From: JACVRW01 sp034664125
Lineage (GTDB): Bacteria; Actinomycetota; Thermoleophilia; Solirubrobacterales; Thermoleophilaceae
Assembly: GCA_034664125.1 (NCBI GenBank)
Contig: JAXDIG010000009.1
Location: 1-64,000, forward strand
Direction: 5' to 3'
Length of the DNA: 64,000 nucleotides
This document shows, in pieces, positions 14,900-23,782 of the stretch. The notes below the pieces were generated by a model, which did no database searches, was not told the DNA's origin, and saw only the letters and a list, made by a program, of their open reading frames with translations. Position 1 is the first letter of the stretch, and the number at the start of each line of letters is the position of its first letter. Both the position numbers and the translations under genes were made by a program.

Positions 14900-17221
14900 G
14901 TGACCGCCTACTTGAGCGCACTGGCGGTCTGCGCAGCGTCCATCGTCGTCGGAGCGGCGCTCTGCTGCCGCCCGCGGGAGTGGTCGTGGACGGCACCGGC
15001 TGCGGGGCTCGGCGCGGTGATGCTGCTCGCCCTTGCGACGGTGCGGCTCCCCGGTCACGGGACTACCGCGGCGGTCGCGGTGGCCTTGGCCGCGATCGCC
15101 TCGCTGTGGTCGGTTGCGAGGCGCGGGGTGGCGCTTGCCCCGCTGGCGGCCGGGCTCCCGCTCGTCGGCGCCGTCCTGGCCCTCTGCTCGTTGCCGTTCA
15201 TCGCCAACGACCGGATCGGCGAGCTCGGGGCGTGGATTAACTCCGACCTCGCGGTCCACATGGCACAGGCGGACGCGCTGAGGACGCTCGGGTCGGCGGC
15301 GCACGTCACGCCGGCGGGCTACCCCAACGGGCCGCATGCAGTGGTCGCCGCGCTGGAGAGCGGCCTGGGGGTCGGTCCCCCTGCCGCCTTTACCGGCCTT
15401 CTGCTCGCCACTCCGGTCCTGACGGCGTTGACCGCGCTGGCGGTGCTCGACGGAGCCAGGTGGTATCTGCGCCTGCCCGCGGCCGCGCTCGCCGGCATCC
15501 CCTACCTGATCGTCTCCTACTTCGTGCAGGGCGCCTTCAAGGAGCCGCTGCTCGCTCTGCTCTTCATGAGCTTCGTGCTCACGCTGCGAGATGCGCACGG
15601 GTCGGGCCGGCGTGACGCGCGCCTTGCGCTCTCACTGGTCCTGACCACCTCGGCGGGGATCGCCGTCTTCGGGGTGGCAGCGCTGGCATGGCCCGCCGGC
15701 GCGCTGCTGTGGCTCGGAGCCCTGACGCTCGCGCACGGGCGGCGTCCGGACCTCCGGCGCTGGCGCCTGCGCCGATGGCTCCCGGCCTTCGGGGTGGTCC
15801 TTCTCGCCGGCGTGGGGGTGGCGCTGATCGCCGGTGCGCGCGACTTCTTCGACACCGGGCCCGGGCGCTACGTCACCACCAAGGAGGCCGGCGGCAACTT
15901 CCTCGGGCAGCTGTCGCCGCTGGAGGCGCTCGGCGTGTGGCGCCAGCCGGATTTCCGGTTCGCCGTACCCAACCCGCTGCTGGAGCCCGGCATCCTGCTC
16001 GCCTGCGGCGTGGTCGCGTTCGGGCTCGTGTGGTGCTGGCGCCGGCGGGAATGGGCCCTCCTCGCCGGTGCCCTGGGCGGGATCTGCGTCTACGTCGTGG
16101 CGCGTCCATTCACGCTCGCCTACTTCAGCGGCAAGGCGCTCGCGGTGGTCGCGCCGATGCTGACGCTGGTCGCTGTCAAGGCGCTCGTCGCCACTGCCGC
16201 GAAGGCGCGGCTACGAGGGCCACTCAAACTGACGGCCGGGCCGGCCGTCGCGACCGCCGTGGTCGCTGCGTACGTGGCGGTGGCCGGCGCCTCGAGCGGA
16301 CTTGTGCTGAGAGGAGCGCACGTACGGCCCGCCGAGCGGGGGCCCGACCTGGCGGCCTTCCGTGCCGAGGTCGACGGCGAGCCAACTCTCTATTTCGGGC
16401 GTGACAACTTCGCGCCCTGGGAGCTGCGTGGAGCCCGGCTGCGCGGTTTTCAGACCTACGACACTCCGCTGGCGCTGGGCATCGCCGACCGTCCGGAGAA
16501 GTACAAGGGGGATGCGCGGCCGCCCGCCGTCGACGTCGACTCGGTCGACAACCTGCTACTCGGCGGCGCGCGCTACCTGGTCACGGCCCGTACCGCCTAT
16601 GCCTCGGTGCCGCCCGCCAATTTCCACCCGATCGACCGCACGCGCTGGCACGTGCTCTGGGAGCGCCGCGGGTCCATGCTGCCGCGCGAGATTCTCGCGG
16701 AGGGCGAGGCACCGGGGAAGGTGCTGGACTGCCGCGGCCGCCGCGGCCGGCAGCTGGCGCGCACGCCTGGAGTGGCCTACGTGCGACCGCCCCCGGTCGT
16801 AGGTCGGGCCGATGCGTGGCGATCCGCCGCGGGCCGGCCGAAGGGCACGCCGGGCGATGTGCGAAGCGGCGACTCCCGCTTCCAGCGGCTGCAGCTCCCG
16901 CCCGGCACCTGGGACATCTCACTGCGCTACTTCAGCGATGTGCCGCTGCGCATGCGCGCGGGCTCGCTGGACGCCTCGCTGCCCCCCTATCTCACGGACA
17001 CCTCCGCGTTCGCGAGCGCGGGGAGCGTGGTGTCCGGCGGCGGCCCCCTGACCGTCGCCGTCGCCGTCCCGCCGCGGCGCCGGATCGAGCTGCTGCGAAC
17101 GCCCAGGCTGGGCACGCTGGCCGCCACACGCATAGACGACCGCGGACGGCTCGTGCCACTGGCCCGCGCCTGCGGCAAGTACGTCGACTGGTTCCGGGCC
17201 GCGTCGGGCACACGCGAATAG
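14900..17221 (+). CDS. Large polytopic membrane protein of glycan locus (GT-C-like)
   Basis: A 773-residue protein whose first about 460 residues hold roughly ten to twelve hydrophobic helices. The remaining about 300 residues form a hydrophilic, probably extracytoplasmic domain. The first large loop carries INSDLAVHMAQAD, an acidic loop where GT-C glycosyltransferases place their catalytic Asp. This architecture (helical bundle plus outer domain) suits an arabinofuranosyl- or mannosyltransferase, or a polymerase-type enzyme working on exported lipid-linked sugars. Family assignment is uncertain. Its TAG stop forms part of the -10 hexamer of the next gene. Confidence 0.7.
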   Translation: MTAYLSALAVCAASIVVGAALCCRPREWSWTAPAAGLGAVMLLALATVRLPGHGTTAAVAVALAAIASLWSVARRGVALAPLAAGLPLVGAVLALCSLPFIANDRIGELGAWINSDLAVHMAQADALRTLGSAAHVTPAGYPNGPHAVVAALESGLGVGPPAAFTGLLLATPVLTALTALAVLDGARWYLRLPAAALAGIPYLIVSYFVQGAFKEPLLALLFMSFVLTLRDAHGSGRRDARLALSLVLTTSAGIAVFGVAALAWPAGALLWLGALTLAHGRRPDLRRWRLRRWLPAFGVVLLAGVGVALIAGARDFFDTGPGRYVTTKEAGGNFLGQLSPLEALGVWRQPDFRFAVPNPLLEPGILLACGVVAFGLVWCWRRREWALLAGALGGICVYVVARPFTLAYFSGKALAVVAPMLTLVAVKALVATAAKARLRGPLKLTAGPAVATAVVAAYVAVAGASSGLVLRGAHVRPAERGPDLAAFRAEVDGEPTLYFGRDNFAPWELRGARLRGFQTYDTPLALGIADRPEKYKGDARPPAVDVDSVDNLLLGGARYLVTARTAYASVPPANFHPIDRTRWHVLWERRGSMLPREILAEGEAPGKVLDCRGRRGRQLARTPGVAYVRPPPVVGRADAWRSAAGRPKGTPGDVRSGDSRFQRLQLPPGTWDISLRYFSDVPLRMRAGSLDASLPPYLTDTSAFASAGSVVSGGGPLTVAVAVPPRRRIELLRTPRLGTLAATRIDDRGRLVPLARACGKYVDWFRAASGTRE

Positions 17222-17224
17222 GGT
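17219..17224 (+). promoter_or_regulatory. -10 element (TAGGGT) of the methyltransferase gene
   Basis: TAGGGT begins with the stop codon of the preceding gene and ends 6 bases before GTG 17231. Confidence 0.5.
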
Positions 17225-17230
17225 TCCCGA

Positions 17231-17938
17231 GTGTTCCAAAGGTCCGCCGCCTTCTACGACGCCCTGTACAGCTTCCTCGACTACGGGGGGGCCGTTCGCG
17301 AGTTGCGGGCGACGCTCGACCGCGAGGCCCCGAGGGCAACCCGCTTGCTCGACGTCGCTTGCGGAACCGGACGCCACCTGGAGCTCTTGCGGAACCGCTA
17401 CGAGGTCGAAGGGCTCGACATCAACCCGACGATGCTGGAGGTCGCGCGGGAGCGCTGTCCCGGCGTGCCGTTCCACGAGGCAGACATGGCGGATTTCTCC
17501 CTGGAGGGCAGCTTCGACGTGGTCATGTGCCTGTTCAGCTCGATCGGCTACGTGCGAACTGAAGCGCGCTTGCGTGACGCTGTCGGCTGCATGAGCCGCC
17601 ACCTGGCCCCCGGAGGGCTGCTGCTCATCGAGCCGTGGTTCACACCCGAGCAGTACTGGACCGGCACGATCACGGCCAACCACGTGGATCAGCCCGATCT
17701 GAAGATCACGTGGATGTACACGAGTGAGCGTGAGGGTGCGGTGTCGGTGCTCGACATCCACTACATGGTCGGGCGGCAGGCCGGCATCGAAACCTTTCGC
17801 GAGCGACACGAGGTCGGTCTGTTCACCGAGCAACAGCACCTCGACGCCTTCGGCAACGCGGGCCTCGAGGCGCGGCACGAAACCGGGGGCCCATCCGGTC
17901 GGGGCCTGTACCTGGCGTGGGACCCCAGCACGAGCTGA
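17231..17938 (+). CDS. SAM-dependent amino-sugar N-methyltransferase (DesVI/TylM1-like)
   Basis: A class I methyltransferase of 235 residues. Motif I is LLDVACGTGRHLELL. Downstream blocks DMADFSL, CLFSSIGYV, LLIEPWFTPE, SVLDIHYMV, VGLFTEQQ and GGPSGRGLYL parallel, in order, those of the dTDP-3-amino-sugar N,N-dimethyltransferases DesVI and TylM1 as I remember them. The likely reaction is N-methylation of a nucleotide-linked amino sugar, whose amino group could come from the DegT aminotransferase at 19783-20970. GTG 17231 is supported by the -10 hexamer 6 bases upstream. The next gene overlaps its 3-prime end by 22 bases. Confidence 0.85.
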   Translation: MFQRSAAFYDALYSFLDYGGAVRELRATLDREAPRATRLLDVACGTGRHLELLRNRYEVEGLDINPTMLEVARERCPGVPFHEADMADFSLEGSFDVVMCLFSSIGYVRTEARLRDAVGCMSRHLAPGGLLLIEPWFTPEQYWTGTITANHVDQPDLKITWMYTSEREGAVSVLDIHYMVGRQAGIETFRERHEVGLFTEQQHLDAFGNAGLEARHETGGPSGRGLYLAWDPSTS

Positions 17939-18927
17939 TCCCGCTCGCTGAGCGGGGGCGCTGGGCGGATGCCCTCTCGGAGGTGCCGCACGGGCACGCG
18001 CACACCTGGGACCTGTGCCGGGCGATTCAGCTCACGTCAGGGCTGCCCACCTATCTCTACAGGTACGAGCGCGGAACGGCACGCGTGGTGTGTCCTATCG
18101 CCGAACGGGACTTCGACGGGGCCATCGACGTCACGACGCCATACGGTTTCGGCGGCTTCGCCATGAGCGGCGACTGCGAGCGCTTTCCGGAGGACTGGAT
18201 GGACTTCGCGCGCTCGCGCGGTTGGGTGTGCGGGTACATCGCCCTCAACCCCCTGTTCTGCGACGGCCACGGATTCGCGTCGGATGAGGTTCACGTACAC
18301 AACCGCCTCTACGTGATGGACCTGGGCGGGTCGGATCGCGAGCTTCACGAACGGCTCTCGCGCAACCGGCGGCGGCAGTTGCGTAACTGGTCCGCCGTGG
18401 CCGCCGGGCTTGAGCATGACCGCGAGCGGCTGACAGATCACCTCTTGGGGACATACGAGGACTTCTTCGCAAGGAAGGGGGCCGGCAGCGCAACCGACTT
18501 CACCGCCGAGACGATGGCGGCGATCGCCTCGCTGGACGACGTCTTCCTCGTGGGGGCCGGGGAGGGTGGCCAGGTCGAGTCGGTCGCGGTCTTTGCCTAC
18601 ACCCCGTACTCCGGCGACGCCCTGTTCAGCGTCTCGGCGCCCGGCGGTGAGCGGCACGCGGCTCACCTGGTGTGGGCGGCCGTGCAGCGGCTGCGCGCAG
18701 AGGGTGTCGAGCGGCTCAACCTCGGCGGCGGCGTGCGAGAGGGGGACGACGTGGCTGAGTTCAAACGCCGCTTCGGCGCATCCGAGCTGCCGCTGGTGAG
18801 CCTACGCCAGGTCTACCAGCCGAGCGTCTACGAGCAGCTCTGCCGTCAAGCCGCCGTCACCTCCGACCGGGCCGGGTGGTTTCCGCCGTACCGCGCCGCC
18901 GGCTCATCAGCGCGGCGGGAGCGCTGA
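17917..18927 (+). CDS. FemAB/GNAT-fold acyltransferase-like protein
   Basis: A 336-residue protein with the double-GNAT architecture of FemAB-like (Acetyltransf_6) proteins. The C-terminal GNAT half includes NRRRQLRNWSAVA, VFAYTPYSGDALFSVSA, HLVWAAVQRLRAEGVERLNLGGG and FKRRFGASELPL, followed by a WFPPYRA ending. Such enzymes add an aminoacyl or acyl group to cell-wall or sugar amino groups. A paralogue lies at 20967-21899 with the same LGG..FKRxW/F and WFPxYRA landmarks. Here, acylation of an amino sugar in the exported glycan is a reasonable inference. The GTG start lies inside the methyltransferase gene. The 3-prime 71 bases overlap the convergent glycosyltransferase. Confidence 0.75.
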   Translation: MGPQHELIPLAERGRWADALSEVPHGHAHTWDLCRAIQLTSGLPTYLYRYERGTARVVCPIAERDFDGAIDVTTPYGFGGFAMSGDCERFPEDWMDFARSRGWVCGYIALNPLFCDGHGFASDEVHVHNRLYVMDLGGSDRELHERLSRNRRRQLRNWSAVAAGLEHDRERLTDHLLGTYEDFFARKGAGSATDFTAETMAAIASLDDVFLVGAGEGGQVESVAVFAYTPYSGDALFSVSAPGGERHAAHLVWAAVQRLRAEGVERLNLGGGVREGDDVAEFKRRFGASELPLVSLRQVYQPSVYEQLCRQAAVTSDRAGWFPPYRAAGSSARRER

Positions 18928-19774
18928 GCAGCAGCCCTGGCGAGACGCGCACCGCCGTGCCCAGGCAACGCAGCGCCGCTGAGCGGTGTCCGAGACGGTT
19001 GTGTTCAAGCGCCCGTTTGACCCACGTCCCGGCGACCCTGTCGCGGCGCTTGGCTTCGAGCTCCGGCGGCACGCGCAGGCCCTGGTAGAAAGCGGTGCGG
19101 TTCTCGAGGGCGTCCAGCCGCGAGAGGCGGCTGTACATCCCGGCGCGATGGATGCGGTAGACGCCCATCACTTCGGGGAGGTAGCGCAGGGCGCCGTGCT
19201 GCGCCGCCATGAAGTAGAGCGGCCAGTCGCCCCATGGAAGCTCGAAGTACCAGCGCGGCAGAGGCGAGATGCTCGCGCGGCGGAAGACGGGCGAGCAGGA
19301 GGCGACGACACAGCGGTCCAGCAACGTGGCGGCGTCGAGCTCCGAAGGCTGGTCCGGCCCGTTATAGGGCTCGTCGATGCGGGCTTCGTCCTCGTAGACG
19401 CAGAGCACGTCGTGAAAGCACATCGAGCACTCGGGGTGCTCGTCGAGGTAGGTGACCTGGCGGCTCAGCTTGTCCGGAGACGTCCAGTAGTCGTCGCCGT
19501 CCAGCACGGCGAGGTAGTCGCCGGTTGCGCGCCGGACCAACTCGCCGAAGAGGGCCTTGCCCCCCTGCCCGAGGTTGCGCTCGGGCAGAAACGTGCGGAT
19601 CACGTCGGGGTGCGCCCGGGCGTACTCGTCGATTACCGCGCGCGTTGTGTCGGTGGAGGCGTCGTCTCCCACCAGCAGCTCGAACTCAACGCCCCGCTGC
19701 GCCAGGACGCCGTCGAGGGCCCCCGCGATGTAGCGCTCGTGCTCGAAGCTGGTCATGAGCACACTGACTCGCAC
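18857..19774 (-). CDS. Family 2 glycosyltransferase
   Basis: A 305-residue GT-A enzyme: VRVSVLMTSFEHERYI at the start, VGDDASTD, VLDGDDYWTSP (DxD with the DDYW typical of this subgroup) and LPWGDWPLYF near the acceptor site. GTG 19774 is chosen because it immediately precedes the first beta-strand and lies 8 bases after the upstream aminotransferase stop. Last gene of a minus-strand operon (FemAB-like, DegT, GT2). Its final 24 codons overlap the convergent FemAB-like gene. Confidence 0.87.
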   Translation of the reverse strand: MRVSVLMTSFEHERYIAGALDGVLAQRGVEFELLVGDDASTDTTRAVIDEYARAHPDVIRTFLPERNLGQGGKALFGELVRRATGDYLAVLDGDDYWTSPDKLSRQVTYLDEHPECSMCFHDVLCVYEDEARIDEPYNGPDQPSELDAATLLDRCVVASCSPVFRRASISPLPRWYFELPWGDWPLYFMAAQHGALRYLPEVMGVYRIHRAGMYSRLSRLDALENRTAFYQGLRVPPELEAKRRDRVAGTWVKRALEHNRLGHRSAALRCLGTAVRVSPGLLLSAPAALMSRRRGTAETTRPGRR

Positions 19775-19782
19775 CGGTTTTT

Positions 19783-20970
19783 CTAGCCCCTTGCCTGCAA
19801 CGCCGGGCGCAGCAGCGGCCCGTCCAGCATGGCGCGGCGGACGAGGTCCGCGACGACCGCCACCGCGTTCTCGTCCATCGACGTCCCGGTCGGCAGGACC
19901 AGCACCCGCCGCACCAGCCGCTCGGCCTCCGGCAGGCGCCTCGCCGCGTCCGGGCACAGCGAGCGGTAGGGCTCCATGCGGTGGCAGCCCGGGAAGAAAT
20001 ACCGGCGGGCCAGTACGTTCTCCGCCCAGAGCACCGCCTGCAACTCGTCCCGCGACAGGCCGGCGGACTCGTCGACCTCGAGGACCGCGTACTGCCAGTT
20101 GCACAGCTCCGTGTCGTCGTAGGCGATCAACTCCACGCCTTCGACCCCTTCCAATCCAGCGCGATAGGCCTCGTAGTTGCGCCGGTTGGCCGCGAAGAAG
20201 TCGTCCCGGGACTCCAGCGAGGTCAGTCCCATGGCGGCCGCTACCTCGCTCATCTTGCCGTTCGTTCCGACGTGGCTGACCTCGTCGTAGTCGGCAAACC
20301 CGTGGTTGCGCATGAGCCTTGCTATGTCAGCGAACCCCTGATCGGCCGTGACGATCGCCCCGCCCTCGAACGAGTTCACGACCTTGGTCGCGTGGAAGCT
20401 GAGCACCTCGGCAGTCCCGAAGCTGCCGATCATCCGGCCGCCGTGCGTGCACCCCAGTGCGTGAGCGGCGTCGAAGAGCAGTCGCAGGCCGTGCTTGTCG
20501 GCCAGCCCCGTCAGCTCCTCGACCGGACCGGGCCGGCCCCAGACGTGGACCGGGAGGATCCCTGTGGTCCGCGGCGTGATCAGCTCCTCGACACGCGCGG
20601 CGTCGATGTTGTGCGTGCGCGGATCGATGTCGCAGAACACTGGAGTGATCTCCTGCCACTGCAGCGCGTGCGCCGTCGCCACGAAGGTGAAGGGCGAGAG
20701 GATCACCTCCCCGGTCAGGCCCGCAGCCCGGATCGCGATCTCGAGCGCGACGGTGCCGTTGCACATTGCGATGCAGTGCGGAACGCCCAGGAACTCCGCG
20801 ACCACCTCCTCGAACTCGTGAACGAGAGGCCCGTCGTTCGTGAGCCAGCGACGGTCGATCACCGTCGCGATACGTTGCATCAGGCGGTCGCGATCGCCTA
20901 TGTTCGGCCGGCCGACGTGCAGCGGCTCGGAAAAGGCCGGCGGCCCGCCGAGGATCGCGAAGTCGCTCAT
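19783..20970 (-). CDS. DegT/DnrJ/EryC1/StrS nucleotide-sugar aminotransferase
   Basis: A PLP enzyme of 395 residues that converts a keto nucleotide sugar into an amino sugar using glutamate or glutamine. The PLP lysine is in LSFHATKVVNSFEGG. Other family blocks are CNGTVALEIAIRAAGL, LSPFTFVATAHA and LFDAAHALG (PLP-binding Asp). The SFHATK variant resembles 4-keto-6-deoxyhexose aminotransferases such as VioA and DesI. ATG 20970 overlaps the upstream stop by ATGA. No 4,6-dehydratase or nucleotidyltransferase is in the window, so the sugar pathway must be completed elsewhere. Confidence 0.92.
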   Translation of the reverse strand: MSDFAILGGPPAFSEPLHVGRPNIGDRDRLMQRIATVIDRRWLTNDGPLVHEFEEVVAEFLGVPHCIAMCNGTVALEIAIRAAGLTGEVILSPFTFVATAHALQWQEITPVFCDIDPRTHNIDAARVEELITPRTTGILPVHVWGRPGPVEELTGLADKHGLRLLFDAAHALGCTHGGRMIGSFGTAEVLSFHATKVVNSFEGGAIVTADQGFADIARLMRNHGFADYDEVSHVGTNGKMSEVAAAMGLTSLESRDDFFAANRRNYEAYRAGLEGVEGVELIAYDDTELCNWQYAVLEVDESAGLSRDELQAVLWAENVLARRYFFPGCHRMEPYRSLCPDAARRLPEAERLVRRVLVLPTGTSMDENAVAVVADLVRRAMLDGPLLRPALQARG

Positions 20971-21899
20971 GCCCCGGCCAGGTCGCGGTCGCCGGCCCGG
21001 TACGCCGGGAACCACTCCGACGAGTGTCCTCCGGCCAGGCGAGCGTAGGCGGCGCGATCGATGACGCGGCCACAGAGGTAGGCGTCGCGCTCCTCGCTCG
21101 CCCAGCCGCGCTTGAAGCGCGCCAGGCCGTCGTCTTTCGTCCGGTTGCCCGGCGCACCGCCGAGATCGACCCAGCGCACGCCCAGGTCGCGCAGGTGGTC
21201 CAAGGCGGCAGCGAACAGCGCGTACGAGGCGCTGACCTCATAACCCTCGGCCGAGGAGGCGGCGAGGTGGTACCACGCGTTGGGGGCATCCTCGAACCAG
21301 AGCGTCATGCCGACGATCTGGCCCCCACGCCGCCCCAGCAGAGCGACCAACCCCGGTAAACCGAGCTGGCGGCGGAACGCCTCGCGAGAGAGCGCCCTGA
21401 CGCCCGTGAGCCCGTGGCGCTCCGTGAGCCCTCTGTAGAGACGGATCCAGTCGTCGAGGTGGGCGCCGGGCTCGGCGCAGACCTCCACCTCAACCGCGCT
21501 GGAGGCGCGCCGGAGGTGGCGGCGGTGGTGGGAGGGAAGCTCGGCCGGCCGATCCAAGTCGCGCACGTGGTGGCGCTTGAACGGGACGACCAGATCTGGA
21601 AACGCGCGCCGTAGCTCCGCCTCGTCCATGCGGGCGAGTGGGTCAGCCACGATCACCGCGCTGACCAGGTCACCGTCGAGCCCGTCCATGTCCGCGCCCA
21701 GGCCGGGCCAGTTCGGGCAGGTGAACAGTGGATAGGGCCCCATCAGATCGCTGGCGGATCCGCCCGGGACGGGCCGCTCGAGCAGCCATCCACCGCTCAG
21801 CGGCAAGCGCCGCGGCGTGCCGAACTCCGACAATGACGCCGCATAGCCGGCGCCCGAGTATCCGCGCGCTGGTGGCTGTGCTTCGAGCGCTCCGCTCAC
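20967..21899 (-). CDS. FemAB/GNAT-fold acyltransferase-like protein (paralogue)
   Basis: A 310-residue protein of the Acetyltransf_6/FemAB-like group, with ELPSHHRRHLRRASSAVEV at the start of the second GNAT unit, RGGQIVGMTLWFEDAPNAWYHLAASS, LGVRWVDLGGAPGN, FKRGWASEE and a WFPAYRAGD end. It parallels the gene at 17917-18927 in length and landmarks. It is translationally coupled (ATGA) to the DegT aminotransferase, which points to the newly made amino sugar as substrate. GTG 21899 follows TAGTTT by 6 bases without Shine-Dalgarno. Confidence 0.76.
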   Translation of the reverse strand: MSGALEAQPPARGYSGAGYAASLSEFGTPRRLPLSGGWLLERPVPGGSASDLMGPYPLFTCPNWPGLGADMDGLDGDLVSAVIVADPLARMDEAELRRAFPDLVVPFKRHHVRDLDRPAELPSHHRRHLRRASSAVEVEVCAEPGAHLDDWIRLYRGLTERHGLTGVRALSREAFRRQLGLPGLVALLGRRGGQIVGMTLWFEDAPNAWYHLAASSAEGYEVSASYALFAAALDHLRDLGVRWVDLGGAPGNRTKDDGLARFKRGWASEERDAYLCGRVIDRAAYARLAGGHSSEWFPAYRAGDRDLAGA

Positions 21900-21905
21900 T
21901 GAGCC

Positions 21906-21911
21906 AAACTA
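21906..21911 (-). promoter_or_regulatory. -10 element (TAGTTT) of the FemAB-DegT-GT operon
   Basis: TAGTTT on the minus strand ends 6 bases before GTG 21899. It is back to back with the plus-strand hexamer at 21928. Confidence 0.5.
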
Positions 21912-21927
21912 GCCCAGCTCGCGTGCG

Positions 21928-21933
21928 TATGCT
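21928..21933 (+). promoter_or_regulatory. -10 element (TATGCT) of the GT-PHP operon
   Basis: TATGCT ends 7 bases before GTG 21941. The in-frame ATG 21929 lies within the hexamer and so is unlikely to be translated. Confidence 0.55.
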
Positions 21934-21940
21934 GCCCCCG

Positions 21941-23782
21941 GTGCCCCGCGAGCCCTTCTCCATCGCGCAGGTCACCCCGTGGCCCTGGGAGCAGCACCAC
22001 GAGGTCAACCGCTTCGTCGAGCGGCTCTCCGACGAGCTGTGCGCGCGCGGCCACCGCGTGGTCGTGGTCGCCCCGTCGGACTCCCGCGAGCTGGTGCGCG
22101 AGGGGCGGGCCACGGTCGAGGAGCTGCGCTCCGATCCCGAAGCGCTATTCGCCGATCCCGGGTGCGCGTCGGTGCTCGCCGTCGGTCAGTCGCTGCCGTT
22201 CCGGCGCGGCGGCTCCGTGTCGCTCCCGCTGGACGTGTCGCGCACGCTCGAGGAGCTGCTCGACCGCGCCGAGCTCGACTTCGTCCACGTGCACGAGCCG
22301 TTCGCACCGAGCGCGTCGTCCGCGGCGCTGCGCCACTCGCGCGCGCTGAACGTCGGCACGTTCCACTCGACCACGGAGCGCTTCGTCTCCACCCAGGTGG
22401 CGCGCAAGGTGGTGGAGCTCCTGTTCGGCCGGCTCGACGGCCGCACGGCCAGCTTCGCGGCCACACGCAACCTGATCGAGCGGTACTTCCCCGGCGAGTA
22501 CCGGATCATCCGGCCGGGCGCCGACCTGCTCCAGCGACCTGACGCGCAGGCCGAGCCTCCCGAGATCGTCTTCTCCGCCGAGGAGGAGCGCGGCGCTCTG
22601 CGGCTGTTCCTGCGCGCGCTGCGCCGCCTCCCGGCCGACCTCGACTGGCAGGCCACGATCTGGCTGCGCGACCCGTCCTCGGCGCCCGCCGTCTCGCTGT
22701 CGCGGCGGCTGCGCGAGCGGGTGCGCCTGGCCGGCCCCGCCGACGGGTCCGAGGCCCAGCACCTGGCGCGCGCCACGATCGCCGTGGCCGCCTCGGCGGG
22801 GGCGGCCCCGGCGCCGCAGCTGGTGCTGCGCGCCCTGGCGGGCGGCGCCGTACCGGTCGTCGCGCGCTTGCCCCAATACGAGGAGGCGCTGCGCGAGGGC
22901 GAGCTGGGGCTGCTGTTCGAGCCCCGCGACGCCGTGACGCTCGCGGCACAGCTGGAGCGGCTGATCGCCGACCCGCAGCTGGTGGCGGACTTCGGCAAGC
23001 GCATCCACGCGGCGCACCCGGACATCGAGTGGTCGCGGGTGGCGGAGGAGTTCGAGGCGCTCTTCGAGGAGATCGCGTCGCGCCGTCACGGCGACGGACG
23101 CCCCGACGTGCAACGGCGGCTGGCCCGGCGCGACTTCATCCACGTCGACCTGCACATGCACACCGACCACTCGCCGGACTGCGCGACCCCGGTGCCGACC
23201 CTGCTCGACACGGCGTCGCGCGTCGGGCTGGGCGCGATCGCGGTCACCGACCACAACGAGATCTCCGGCGCTCTGGAGGCCCGCGAGCTGGCCAACGGCA
23301 TCAAGGTGATCGTGGCCGAGGAGATCAAGACGGCGGACCAGGGCGAGGTGATCGGGCTCTTCATCGAGGAGAAGATCCCGCGCGGGATGACGCTGCAGGA
23401 GACGATCGCCGAGATCCGCCGCCAGGGCGGGCTCGTCTACGTGCCCCACCCGTTCGACCGCATGCACTCGGTCCCGGACTACGAGCACCTGCTCGACGTG
23501 GTCGAGGACATCGACGCGATCGAGGTGTTCAACCCGCGCGTGGCCTTCACGGCCTTCAACGACGAGGCGGCCCGCTTCGCCGCCAAGTACCGCATCGTGG
23601 CGGGCGCCGGCTCCGACTCGCACGTGGCCCAGGGCCTGGGCTCGGTGAAGATCAGGATGCGCGACTTCGACGGGCCGGAGGAGTTCCTGGAGTCGCTGCG
23701 CGACGCGGACATCGTCCGCAAGCGCCAGTCGCTGCTCTACGTCCAGGCCCTCAAGTTCATCCAGACGCGCGGCAAGAAGTGA
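21941..23782 (+). CDS. Fusion of family 4 glycosyltransferase and PHP-domain phosphoesterase
   Basis: A 613-residue two-domain protein. Residues 1 to about 390 are a GT-B glycosyltransferase: IAQVTPWPWEQHHEVNRFVE, DFVHVHEP, FHSTTERF and a degenerate donor domain ending EELGLLFEPRDAVTLAAQL-like. Residues about 400-613 are a complete PHP metallophosphoesterase: HVDLHMHTDHSP (His405, His407), VTDHNE, EEIKTADQGE, VPHPFDR and GSDSHVAQ, giving the full metal-ligand set. The coupled activities could be sugar transfer and phosphate removal, but no substrate is evident. GTG 21941 is chosen from the TATGCT spacing; ATG 21929 adds four residues. The stop overlaps the next start as TGATG. Confidence 0.87.
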   Translation: MPREPFSIAQVTPWPWEQHHEVNRFVERLSDELCARGHRVVVVAPSDSRELVREGRATVEELRSDPEALFADPGCASVLAVGQSLPFRRGGSVSLPLDVSRTLEELLDRAELDFVHVHEPFAPSASSAALRHSRALNVGTFHSTTERFVSTQVARKVVELLFGRLDGRTASFAATRNLIERYFPGEYRIIRPGADLLQRPDAQAEPPEIVFSAEEERGALRLFLRALRRLPADLDWQATIWLRDPSSAPAVSLSRRLRERVRLAGPADGSEAQHLARATIAVAASAGAAPAPQLVLRALAGGAVPVVARLPQYEEALREGELGLLFEPRDAVTLAAQLERLIADPQLVADFGKRIHAAHPDIEWSRVAEEFEALFEEIASRRHGDGRPDVQRRLARRDFIHVDLHMHTDHSPDCATPVPTLLDTASRVGLGAIAVTDHNEISGALEARELANGIKVIVAEEIKTADQGEVIGLFIEEKIPRGMTLQETIAEIRRQGGLVYVPHPFDRMHSVPDYEHLLDVVEDIDAIEVFNPRVAFTAFNDEAARFAAKYRIVAGAGSDSHVAQGLGSVKIRMRDFDGPEEFLESLRDADIVRKRQSLLYVQALKFIQTRGKK

